From contig WJXW01000004.1 in NCBI GenBank assembly GCA_015832175.1, positions 1 through 64,000 on the forward strand: DNA of 64,000 bases, read 5' to 3'. Position numbers and translations under genes: made by a program. Position 1 is the first letter of the stretch; every line of letters starts with the position of its first letter. Of this stretch, positions 1 to 9,300 are shown one piece after another. This DNA is from Paraphaeosphaeria minitans (taxonomy: Eukaryota; Ascomycota; Dothideomycetes; Pleosporales; Didymosphaeriaceae). The notes beneath the pieces were generated by a model. That model worked only from the letters and a program-made list of their open reading frames with translations. It was not told the DNA's origin and searched no databases.

Positions 1-82
1 CCTAACCCTAACCCTAACCCTAACCCTAACCCTAACCCTAACCCTAACCCTAACCCTAACCCTAACCCTAACCCTAACCCTA
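1..82. repeat. Telomere tract, CCCTAA repeats
   Basis: Uninterrupted CCCTAA units run from base 1 and stop in a partial unit at 82. This is the C-rich strand of the common fungal TTAGGG telomere read toward the centromere, so the left edge of the window is the chromosome end. The tract is about 13-14 units long and contains no variant unit. Confidence 0.98.
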
Positions 83-205
83 CGCACCAGCGGTTCTTCC
101 CATCCCGACGGGCCCACCCACCCCACCTCTCCCTTGCACTCACGAACGGGTTTCCTATCCTACCTCTCCTATACACTTATAAACGGGTTTCCTATTCTAC
201 CTCAA
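83..205. repeat. Subtelomeric junction with a duplicated motif
   Basis: GC-richer sequence joins the telomere to the AT satellite. The motif ACGGGTTTCCTAT followed by CTACCTC occurs twice, around 146-168 and 184-205. The first copy keeps CpA dinucleotides in its flank (CACTCACG), while the second has the corresponding flank as TTATA. The shift from unmutated to RIP-like sequence therefore falls inside this short stretch. No gene is seen. Confidence 0.6.
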
Positions 206-1030
206 GATTTTTCCCTACTTTAACTCCCTTTAACTTATATTAGTATACTCCTTATCTAGTTATAATATTATATCTCTTTTCTAAAAAAGTCCTAACTTTT
301 CTCTACTATATAAAGTTTTATAATAAGAAGCTTATTCTTCTCTCCTTACTAAGTTTGTTTTATAGTATAACTAATAACTTTAAACAACATTTAATAAGTC
401 CATCCTATATTACTCTACATAACTTTATTTTACTTTATATAGCTTTATACCACTTTATATAACATTTAATAACTTCACCTTACATCCCTTTATAGAAAGT
501 TATGTTACTTTATATCACTTTATACAACTTAACACTACTTTATAAACCTTTATAAAATATTTAATAACTGTACCTTATACTATTTTATAGAAAGTTATAT
601 AGTATTATATAGCTTTATATTACTTTATTACAATTTATATCACTTTATATAACTTTATTAAATATCTAATAACTTTACCATATATCACTTTATATAGCTT
701 TATAGTAATTTATATCACTTTATATAACTTAATACAACCTTATATAACTTTATAAAATATTTAATAACTTTACTACATATTACTTTATATAGCTTTATGT
801 CCCTTTATAATAATTTATATCCTTTTATATAACTTAACACGACCTTATATACCTGTATAGAATAGTTAATAACTTTACCTTATATTACTTTATATAGCTT
901 TATGTCCCTTTATAATAATTTATATCCCTTTATATAACTTAATACAACCTTATATACCTGTATAGAATAGTTAATAACTTTACCTTATATTACTTTTTAA
1001 AAAGTTATATTACTTTATATTTTCTATAAC
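206..1030. repeat. AT-rich subtelomeric satellite, block 1
   Basis: A degenerate tandem repeat built from ACTTTATATAGCTTTATA and TTAATAACTTTACC words. The word TTAATAACT recurs near 391, 469, 562, 667, 762, 866 and 972, giving units of roughly 80-106 bp. It has no coding potential. The same satellite reappears at 11264-13030 beyond RecQ copy B, so it moved or was copied together with the RecQ unit. Confidence 0.85.
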
Positions 1031-1674
1031 TTTAGAAATATATATTTTCCCTTTAATAAAAAATAACCCTTTAGTTTTTTTTTCTTAATTTTATAATAAC
1101 TAGAAATTATTTATTATCTACTACATAGTTTAGTAATTTAGTTTTATTATTTATAAGTCCTACTTCTACTTATAAATACTACTACTTTAATAATTTCTTT
1201 TATATTCTCTTTTTAATAGAAATATAAATTATTAATATAAAATTAAATTTAGTTTCACTCTAGTAGTTATATAATACTATTAGTATAAACTATTTAAAGT
1301 AAAACTTATGATTACTAAATAAGTAAAAATTATTATAAGTATATAAAAAAGTATACTACTATTTAATAACTAGTGGTAAAGTTTATAAAAAAGTAGAAAT
1401 ATAGTTTAATTATAATTTTATTAAATTCTAATAAGTTATAAGATAGTATCAATACTAGTACTTAGGTTTTTAGAAATTTACTTATTTTATACAATTCCTA
1501 AACTCTTCTAGAAGACTCTAGTTTCTATTTTTTCTATAATTTCTAAAACTTACATCCTATTATACTAATATATAGTAAAGTAAAATAAAATCTATAATAG
1601 ATAGGCTAACTCTACTATAATATGTACAAAGTGAGATTTTTTAAAAAATAGAAGTAAAGTACTATATTCTAGGC
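1031..1674. other. AT-rich 3' flank of the RecQ unit
   Basis: No gene is seen. Bases 1034-1370 recur near 11580-11940, and 1373-1674 recur as the left part of copy D from 40213; the part from about 1463 also starts copy B. This is the downstream flank of the intact helicase gene. It is already AT-saturated although the gene beside it is GC-rich and unmutated. Confidence 0.7.
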
Positions 1675-4600
1675 CTAATTCTTCTCTTTAAGTTTTATAA
1701 TAACTCTTATAGCTACTACCATTGCATTACTAAGAAATTCGCCCCAGATACGTTCACAATGGCGCTGTCCAAGCCATACCTGGTACGCCTGGCACGAAAC
1801 CTCGCACTCGCCCTGGAACCCGCACTGCCGAATGATCTCAAGCCCATCCGCAATCCCCGTTGCTGCCCTGGCCACAGGAATCACAATGTTCGGCCACTGG
1901 CACGAGTTCGCGACGTCCTGCCCTGTCGCGCACCACTTCTGGCTCACCCAGCACCTTCGACAGCTGTGGCAGTTCCCAGCGTCGCGCACCCCTCGCCGGA
2001 ACTCGTCCATGTCCCTCCCCATCATCATGGGCTGCGCCGTGCACAGCATCGTTCTGTGCTCTTGCCAGCCTGCCCGCCCCAGCACCCAGCATATCGCACA
2101 CCCGGCCCGCAGCTCGTCCATGCTTGCCTCCACCTCTTGCCACTCACTCGCCGCGAGCGACTGGGCCTGCTGCCACTCGATCCGGCCCTCACCGCATCGA
2201 TCGCACCCAGCCGAGTCCATGTCACTGCACACTACCCGCTGCCCATCCATGTACTCGCTCATCTTCCCGCGCCGGCAGCCTTCGCTCTCGATGAACATGC
2301 CCATCGCGCACACGTCCACCGACGCTCCACCCTCCCGGATTCGCCTCTCCACCTCACCTGGCTCGACGATGATGACCGAGTCCGCCACCTCGCCGCTACG
2401 CCCCGCACGCCCACTCTCCTGGCAGTAGTCGATCATGCTCCATGGCATGCCTACGTGCAAGACGAACACGATGCTGGGAAAGTTAACCCCAGTACCGAGC
2501 GCTGATGTTGCCACGATGAGCCCGCCTTCGTCCAGCCAGCTGGCGAGGATCTCGGTTCGATCCAACTCGCCAGCGTGGTAGTGCTTGCAGCCCAGCGCCC
2601 CTGCCAGCATTTCGCATGCAGTCCTGCTGTGGCAGTAGATGACGCCTTTCTGGCCACCCCGCAGCTGTTCCTGCCGCCGTCGACACATGGCCAGTGCTGC
2701 CTCCATGGCCTTACCTCGCCCACACCACGACACGTAATACCGGATGTTGGGCCGCACCGTGCTGGCCCGGATGTAGGTGGCAGCTTGAATCAACATGCTT
2801 CTACCCAACACCCCCTCCAGCACGGGCGGTAGCGTCGCCGTCAGCAGTACGATCGGGCATGCAAGCACGCGCAGATTCCGCAGCTTCGCCAGCTTCGGCC
2901 GCCAATGGCTGGAGGTGATGATGAGATGGCACTCGTCAATCACCACCCGCTGCAGCTGCTTCTTATCCTTCAGCGAGCTGGCATACTTCAGGAACCCCGC
3001 GCCGCCGGCGACATCAGCACCAACCAGCATGACGGAGGCCGGGTTCGTCTCGTGGTTAACCCATTCCACGCAGTCGATACCGCGCGCGCGGATACGCGTT
3101 GCCAGGTCCTCGATCAGCGCGCGGAACGGCACCACAACCACGGTCACGCCAGCATGGTCGAGGCAGGCCGGCACCATGAACAGCAGACTCTTGCCTCCAC
3201 CTGTGGGGAGCACGACCACCAGCGGTGTCTGACCGTTCACCATAGCGAACATGGCCTGTTCCTGCTCGTCCGACTTGAACGATGCAGTAGCCTGGCCAAG
3301 TGCCTGCTGCATCGCTCTAGACATCGCACTCGCAGTGACACCCCCTGGTTTGGTTTTCTTCTGCGGCACGACCACGGCGAGATCATCTCTCCCTTTGTCT
3401 TGACCGTCTCCTTCTTCTTCCCATCGCCGCTTCCTGGCTGCACTGGGTCGTACCTCGTGCCCATCCACACCTAGAAACTCGTGCCAGCGCCGACTGAGCG
3501 GCCGGAAGGTCTCGATCGAACGCATGCTGAGATGCTTCACAATATCGATGGGCACGCTGTAGTTGGCCAGGCCGATCTTGGTCGTCCGCGCGCTCTGCAG
3601 CTCCAACGGGCTCTCACCGTCCTCGTCGACCTCGGGCTCTTCAATCTCACCCACCTCGTCTTGGTAACCCCGCCCAAACACATCCCCAACCACCTCCCGC
3701 CCAATCCCCACCGCCGTGTGTCGGTAGTCGAGCGTGTTCAGCGCCACCCCCAGGTGCTTGCCCGTCTCGCGCTTCAGCACCCGCGTCAGGTGATCCGTGT
3801 GCCACGGACCCTGCTCGTTGGCCCACAGGTAGTCGGTGAAGCTGCCGCCCAGCACCTCCACGGTCAGGTACTCTTCGAACGGCTGCACGTACGCCAGGTA
3901 CACAACGAGCACCTGCGAGAGCCGCGAGGGCAGGAACCTTGGGATGACCTTGGGCTTGTCGAACTGCGACTGCGACTTGTAGTAACGGACCACCGTCATG
4001 ATCTGTCCGTCCATCACGAAGAGGTTGCGGTCCTGCAGTGCTCCGTTGCGGAACCGCATCGACGTGATCTCGGTGCCCCGACCTGGCATTCCCTCGTCAA
4101 TGTGGAGATTGGCAAGCTCCAGCTCCTTGAAGCGCTTGACACTGCGCAGGTACAGCTTCACGCGTGCAACGTTCCAAGTCCCATCTCCGGAGCGGAGCTT
4201 CCGACCCTGCTCGTCCTGCATCATCCGTTCGAGCATCCATCGCAAGCCATTCTCCAGGCCGTTGTTCCCGTGCGTGACAAAGGACATGCCGCGTCGTGTG
4301 CACGCGACATCGTCCTGAATCAGGTCGAGCCGGATCGGGAAACGCTGACCGGGACTGCGGACCCAGAGCAGCTCACCCCAGAGCAGGTCCTCCAGCTCGG
4401 TCAACAGTTCTTGGGCCATCAGCTGGAAATGGTGTATAACGATGGGTCTACCGTTGAGGTAGAAGATCTTCTTATCCTCTGACCAGAAGGCGTTGCCCGC
4501 GTTGCCGGTATTCATGCCGATGAACTTGCCATAGGCCAGCAGACTAAGCAGCTGGCTCGTCGGGCTGAAGGACCCGTCCGCTAGGAAGCGCTTTCTCAGG

Positions 4601-6096
4601 TCAAGATAGTGGTCACGTTCCACCAAGCCCTGCTGTTCCCGTTGCGCGGGCGGAAGTAGGTGTTCGACACTGATCACCCGAACGCAGTACACCATCCCAG
4701 CCACTAGATACGAATAGTTCTTCGCGGTGCGCAGTCGACGTGTCTCTGAATCGAACCCAAGCACAGCAGCAAAGTGAACGAGCCCGCTCTCAAACGGACT
4801 GCGGATGTAGGTCGTCATGATGAACGTACTAAGCATCCGGCGCACTAGGACGATGTGGCCGGCTTCGTCGTTGCTGTCCAGGGCCTCCCAGAGCATGGTG
4901 GCCAGCAGCTTTTGGTCCTCTTTCCATGGGAACATCTCCCGCGCGTCCTTCATGGGATCAACTTTGACTCGGCGACCTGTGTGGGCCTCGGGCGGGCTCT
5001 CATCACTGCAGTCGCTGCTGCTGCCGTCGCCGTCGCTGCTGTCGTCGGTGCTGCTGCCCTCGCTACTCTCCGTGTCCTCGCTCTCCTTGTCCGCTTCTTC
5101 GGCGGCGACGATACGTAGGACATAGCACACGAACATCACAATGTACCCAGCATAGCGCGCCTGGCTCTCTGGGTTCTGCAGTCGGGCTATCGGCTGCTGG
5201 TGGATCTCGTTGGCCTGCGCACTCTTCACCCATCGTCGGGTCTCACGTGGTAGCGAGGACAGCCCTCGGACGCTCTGCTCCACCAGCTGCTCCACAGCCC
5301 GCGCGGCCTTCTGCAGCTTGGGCTCGTCCCGGCGCGGCAGCCGGATCGCGTGGGCAAGGTGCACGCAGTTGCGGTTCGCAAAGTGCTCTGGCCACTCTGT
5401 AAACTTCCACCAGCCTGTCTTGTCTGTCTTTGCGACTTCTGCATCCATCACCTGCTCTTGCCGCTTCCTCTCCTCCTGCGTTCGCGCGTACTCTGCCAGA
5501 ATGTCTTCCACCTCTTCTTTATGCGCCCTAGCGTCTGCTCCGCTGTCCGCTACATCGGGGACGCAAACTACAAAGTACCGCTGCCGTCCTGAAGCGGGGA
5601 AGAAAGACTGCATCTTTACCTTCTGGTAGAGCGCATCTGATCCCGTCTTGAACGCTAACCCATGACTGTTGCAGTGTAGTCGTATCTGGCCCTTGTTTCG
5701 CGTAAGATAGCTGCATGCTGGCTGCTTGCATTGGAAGCCGTCCAACGGCGCTCCTAGGACCTGGATTGGCGGTCCGCCAGCGTCTGGTAGCGTAACGCTG
5801 CCCAGCCCTTGTCTTCTCAAAAGAGCGCAGCTTTCAATGAATTTCCTCCGTTCGTTAACTGGTACACTATGCTTTTGACGGAGATGTACATCGAGATTTT
5901 CTATGCCGGCTTTGTGCTCGCTGCAGCAAAGCACGCCGTACTCCTTAACAAAATGAATATACTTTTGTATATTAGCTTGCGCTAAGTTTTCTCCTGCTAG
6001 TTGCTGTTGCTGCTGAGAGTTCTGTTGATGTGGTGATGTTAGTACTCTGTTAGCTGGGCTTGACGCGGAAGCTCGAGCGTCCCAGCAGAACTCCAT
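1675..6096 (-). CDS. Telomere-linked RecQ-family helicase with OrsD-type zinc fingers (intact)
   Basis: One uninterrupted 1473-residue frame, transcribed toward the telomere. Visible in order: a Gln-rich stretch (24-32); an OrsD-like (PF12013) double zinc finger with C57/C58, H71, H76 and then C123, C128, H141, H145; an acidic Ser/Asp stretch (about 335-372); a middle domain with GMPGRGTEI near 670, a Lys in YYKSQSQ near 700 and LDYRHTAVGIGR near 790, which resembles a tyrosine-recombinase fold; then a RecQ-type SF2 helicase core with Walker A PTGGGKS (about 966), DECH (about 1053), TATLPP (about 1089) and QESGRAGRSG (about 1231). A Cys-rich tail follows. The family is known from fungal chromosome ends; an ATP-dependent 3'-5' DNA helicase is the expected activity. 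The start ATG at 6094-6096 precedes all domains. The AT-rich 3' end codes a Lys-rich tail. All other copies here are RIP-destroyed. Confidence 0.93.
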   Translation of the reverse strand: MEFCWDARASASSPANRVLTSPHQQNSQQQQQLAGENLAQANIQKYIHFVKEYGVLCCSEHKAGIENLDVHLRQKHSVPVNERRKFIESCALLRRQGLGSVTLPDAGGPPIQVLGAPLDGFQCKQPACSYLTRNKGQIRLHCNSHGLAFKTGSDALYQKVKMQSFFPASGRQRYFVVCVPDVADSGADARAHKEEVEDILAEYARTQEERKRQEQVMDAEVAKTDKTGWWKFTEWPEHFANRNCVHLAHAIRLPRRDEPKLQKAARAVEQLVEQSVRGLSSLPRETRRWVKSAQANEIHQQPIARLQNPESQARYAGYIVMFVCYVLRIVAAEEADKESEDTESSEGSSTDDSSDGDGSSSDCSDESPPEAHTGRRVKVDPMKDAREMFPWKEDQKLLATMLWEALDSNDEAGHIVLVRRMLSTFIMTTYIRSPFESGLVHFAAVLGFDSETRRLRTAKNYSYLVAGMVYCVRVISVEHLLPPAQREQQGLVERDHYLDLRKRFLADGSFSPTSQLLSLLAYGKFIGMNTGNAGNAFWSEDKKIFYLNGRPIVIHHFQLMAQELLTELEDLLWGELLWVRSPGQRFPIRLDLIQDDVACTRRGMSFVTHGNNGLENGLRWMLERMMQDEQGRKLRSGDGTWNVARVKLYLRSVKRFKELELANLHIDEGMPGRGTEITSMRFRNGALQDRNLFVMDGQIMTVVRYYKSQSQFDKPKVIPRFLPSRLSQVLVVYLAYVQPFEEYLTVEVLGGSFTDYLWANEQGPWHTDHLTRVLKRETGKHLGVALNTLDYRHTAVGIGREVVGDVFGRGYQDEVGEIEEPEVDEDGESPLELQSARTTKIGLANYSVPIDIVKHLSMRSIETFRPLSRRWHEFLGVDGHEVRPSAARKRRWEEEGDGQDKGRDDLAVVVPQKKTKPGGVTASAMSRAMQQALGQATASFKSDEQEQAMFAMVNGQTPLVVVLPTGGGKSLLFMVPACLDHAGVTVVVVPFRALIEDLATRIRARGIDCVEWVNHETNPASVMLVGADVAGGAGFLKYASSLKDKKQLQRVVIDECHLIITSSHWRPKLAKLRNLRVLACPIVLLTATLPPVLEGVLGRSMLIQAATYIRASTVRPNIRYYVSWCGRGKAMEAALAMCRRRQEQLRGGQKGVIYCHSRTACEMLAGALGCKHYHAGELDRTEILASWLDEGGLIVATSALGTGVNFPSIVFVLHVGMPWSMIDYCQESGRAGRSGEVADSVIIVEPGEVERRIREGGASVDVCAMGMFIESEGCRRGKMSEYMDGQRVVCSDMDSAGCDRCGEGRIEWQQAQSLAASEWQEVEASMDELRAGCAICWVLGRAGWQEHRTMLCTAQPMMMGRDMDEFRRGVRDAGNCHSCRRCWVSQKWCATGQDVANSCQWPNIVIPVARAATGIADGLEIIRQCGFQGECEVSCQAYQVWLGQRHCERIWGEFLSNAMVVAIRVIIKLKEKN

Positions 6097-6295
6097 CGCG
6101 AATTAGTAGTAAAAAGTAATGGCTAAACCCTGCGCCACCACCATCCTATTTTGTGAATAAGAGATGGTAGATTAGTATAAGAGGTTACGTTGAGATGAAT
6201 TAGAATGAGAAAGAAATAGAAATAGCTGGGGAATAGGATTGTTTCTGCCCCTAGTCTAACGCGTTTCTGGTATCAAATCCTACCTAATTCGTTAA
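6097..6295 (-). promoter_or_regulatory. 5' flank of the intact RecQ gene
   Basis: Only about 265 bp separate the start codon from the tandem copy B, so any promoter must lie here or inside the dead neighbour. The stretch is purine-rich on the plus strand (AGAAAGAAATAGAAATAG) and recurs beside copies B, C and D with few changes. No TATA box or specific factor site can be named from the sequence. Confidence 0.4.
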
Positions 6296-6363
6296 CTCTA
6301 ACCCTAACGCTAAGCCAATCTTAGCGCGTCTGTGACCACCGACGCCTCTTCCTCTTGGGTAGG
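6296..6363. repeat. Right terminus of RecQ unit A: telomere-like repeats plus a stem
   Basis: CTCTAACCCTAACGCTAA (6296-6313) is a degenerate run of the telomere repeat. CGCTAAG (6308-6314) and CTTAGCG (6320-6326) form a perfect 7-bp inverted repeat around CCAAT. The unit then ends in CCTCTTCCTCTTGGGTAGG, after which copy B begins. The same terminus closes copies B (to 11263), C (to 40216) and D (to 45206), each time followed by different DNA. Confidence 0.8.
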
Positions 6364-9300
6364 TTTTTAGAAATTTACTTATTTTATACAATTCCTAAAC
6401 TCTTCTAGAAGACTCTAGTTTCTATTTTTTCTATAATTTCTAAAACTTACATCCTATTATACTAATATATAGTAAAGTAAAATAAAATCTATAATAGATA
6501 GGCTAACTCTGCTATAATATGTACAAAGTGAGATTTTTTAAAAAATAGAAGTAAAGTACTATATTCTAGGCCTAATTCTTCTCTTTAAGTTTTATAATAA
6601 CTCTTATAGCTACTACTATTGCATTACTAAGAAATTCGCCCTAAATACGTTTACAATAGCGCTGTCCAAGCCATACCTAGTACGCCTAGCACGAAACCTT
6701 GCACTTACCCTAGAACCTGCACTACTAAATAATCTTAAGCCCATCTATAATCCCCATTGCTGCCCTAGCTATAGGAATTATAATATTTGGCCACTAGTAT
6801 AAGTTTATAACATCCTACCCTATCGCGTACTACTTCTGGCTTACCCAGCACCTTTAATAGCTATAGCAGTTCCCAGCGTTACGTACCCCTTACTAGAACT
6901 CGTTTATATCCCTTTCTATTATTATAGGCTACGCTGTGCACAGCATTATTCTATACTTTTACTAGCCTACCCGCCCCAGTACCTAGCATATTACACACCC
7001 GGCCTATAGCTCGTCTATACTTACCTCTACCTCTTACTACTTACTTATCGTGAGTGACTAGGCCTACTACTACTTAATCTAGCCCTTACTGTATTAATTG
7101 CACCTAGCCAAGTCTATGTTACTATACACTACCTACTACCTATTTATATACTTGCTTATCTTTCTACGCCAGTAGCCTTTACTTTTAATAAACATGCCTA
7201 TTACGTATACGTCTACTAACGCTCTACCCTTCTAGATTCGCCTCTTTACCTTACCTAGTTTAATAATAATAACTAAGTCTACCACCTTACTGCTACGCCC
7301 TACACGCCTACTCTTTTAGTAGTAGTTAATTATACTCTATAGCATGCCTACGTATAAGACAAATATAATACTAGAAAAGTTAACCCTAGTACTAAGCACT
7401 AATATTACCATAATAAGCCTACCTTTATCTAGCTAGCTAGTAAGAATCTTAGTTTAATCTAACTTGCCAGTATAGTAGTGCTTATAGCCTAGCGCCCCTA
7501 CTAGCACTTTATATATAGTCCTACTATGGCAGTAAATAACGCCTTTCTAGCCACTCTACAGCTATTTCTACTACTGTTAATATATAGCCAGTGCTACCTC
7601 TATAGCCTTACCTCGCCTACACTATAATACGTAATACTAGATATTAGGCCGCACTATGCTAGCCTGGATATAGGTAGTAGCTTAAATTAATATACTTCTA
7701 TTTAACACCCTTTCTAGCATAGGTAGTAGCGTTACTATTAGTAGTATAATTAGGTATATAAGTATATATAGATTCTATAGCTTTGCCAGCTTTAGCCGCT
7801 AATAGCTAGAGGTAATAATAAAATAGCACTTATTAATTACTACTTACTGTAGCTACTTCTTATCCTTTAGTAAGCTAGTATACTTTAGGAACCCTACGCT
7901 GCTGGCAATATTAGCACTAACTAGTATAATAGAGGCTGGGTTTATCTTATGGTTAACCTATTCCACATAGTTAATACCGCGCGCGTAAATACGTATTACT
8001 AGGTTTTTAATTAGCGCGCAGAACAGCACTACAACTATAGTTACGCTAGTATAGTTAAGATAGGCTGGCACTATAAATAGTAGACTCTTGCCTCTACCTA
8101 TGGGAAGCACGACTACTAGCGGTGTCTAACTATTTACTATAGTAAACATAGCCTATTTCTACTTATCCAACTTAAATAATATAGTAGCCTAGCTAAGTGC
8201 CTACTATATTGCTCTAGACATCGCACTTATAGTAATACCCCCTAGTTTAGTTTTCTTCTATAGTATAACTATAGTAAGATTATCTCTTCCTTTATTTTAA
8301 CTATCTCCTTTTTCTTTCTATTACTACTTCCTAGTTGCACTAGATTATACCTTATACCTATTTATATCTAGAAACTTATACTAGCGCTAACTAAGCGGCT
8401 AGAAGGTTTTAATTAAACGTATGCTAAGATGCTTTATAATATTAATAGGCACGCTGTAGTTAGCTAGGCTAATCTTGGTTATCTATATACTCTACAGCTC
8501 TAATAGGCTCTTACTATTCTTATTAATCTTAGGCTCTTTAATCTTACCTACCTTATTTTAGTAACCCCGCCTAAATACAGCCCTAACTACCTTCTGCCTA
8601 ATCCCTACTACTGTATATTAGTAGTTAAGCGTATTTAGCGCCACTTCTAGGTGCTTACTTATCTCGCGCTTTAGCACCTACGTTAGGTAATCTATGTGCC
8701 ATAGACCCTACTTATTGGCCTATAGGTAGTTAGTAAAGCTGCTATCTAGCACCTCTATAATTAGGTACTCTTCGAACAGCTACACATACACTAGGTATAT
8801 AATAAGTACCTATAAGAGCTGTAAGGGTAGAAACCTTAGGATAATCTTAGGCTTATTAAACTATAACTATAACTTATAGTAACAGACTACTATTATAATC
8901 TGTCTATTTATTACAAAGAGGTTATAGTCCTATAGTGCTCTATTATAGAACCGCATTAACGTAATCTTAGTGCCCTAACCTAGTATTCCCTTATTAATGT
9001 AAAGATTAGTAAGCTCTAGCTCCTTAAAGCGCTTAATACTATATAGGTACAGTTTTATATATGTAATATTCTAAGTCCTATCTCTAGAGCGGAGCTTCTA
9101 ACCCTACTTATTCTATATTATCTATTTAAGCATCCATCGTAAGCCATTCTCTAGACTATTATTTCTATACGTGACAAAGGACATGCTATGTTATATGTAC
9201 GCAATATTGTTCTAAATTAGGTTAAGCTAGATTAGGAAATACTAACTAGGACTGTGGACCTAAAGCAGCTTACCCTAGAGTAGGTCCTCTAGTTTAGTTA

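Noticed and set aside
1759..5629. Several open plus-strand frames of 80-333 codons across the RecQ gene
   Set aside because: They overlap the 1473-codon helicase in antisense, have compositions expected from a GC-rich complement (Pro/His/Ala/Arg-rich) and no recognisable domains.
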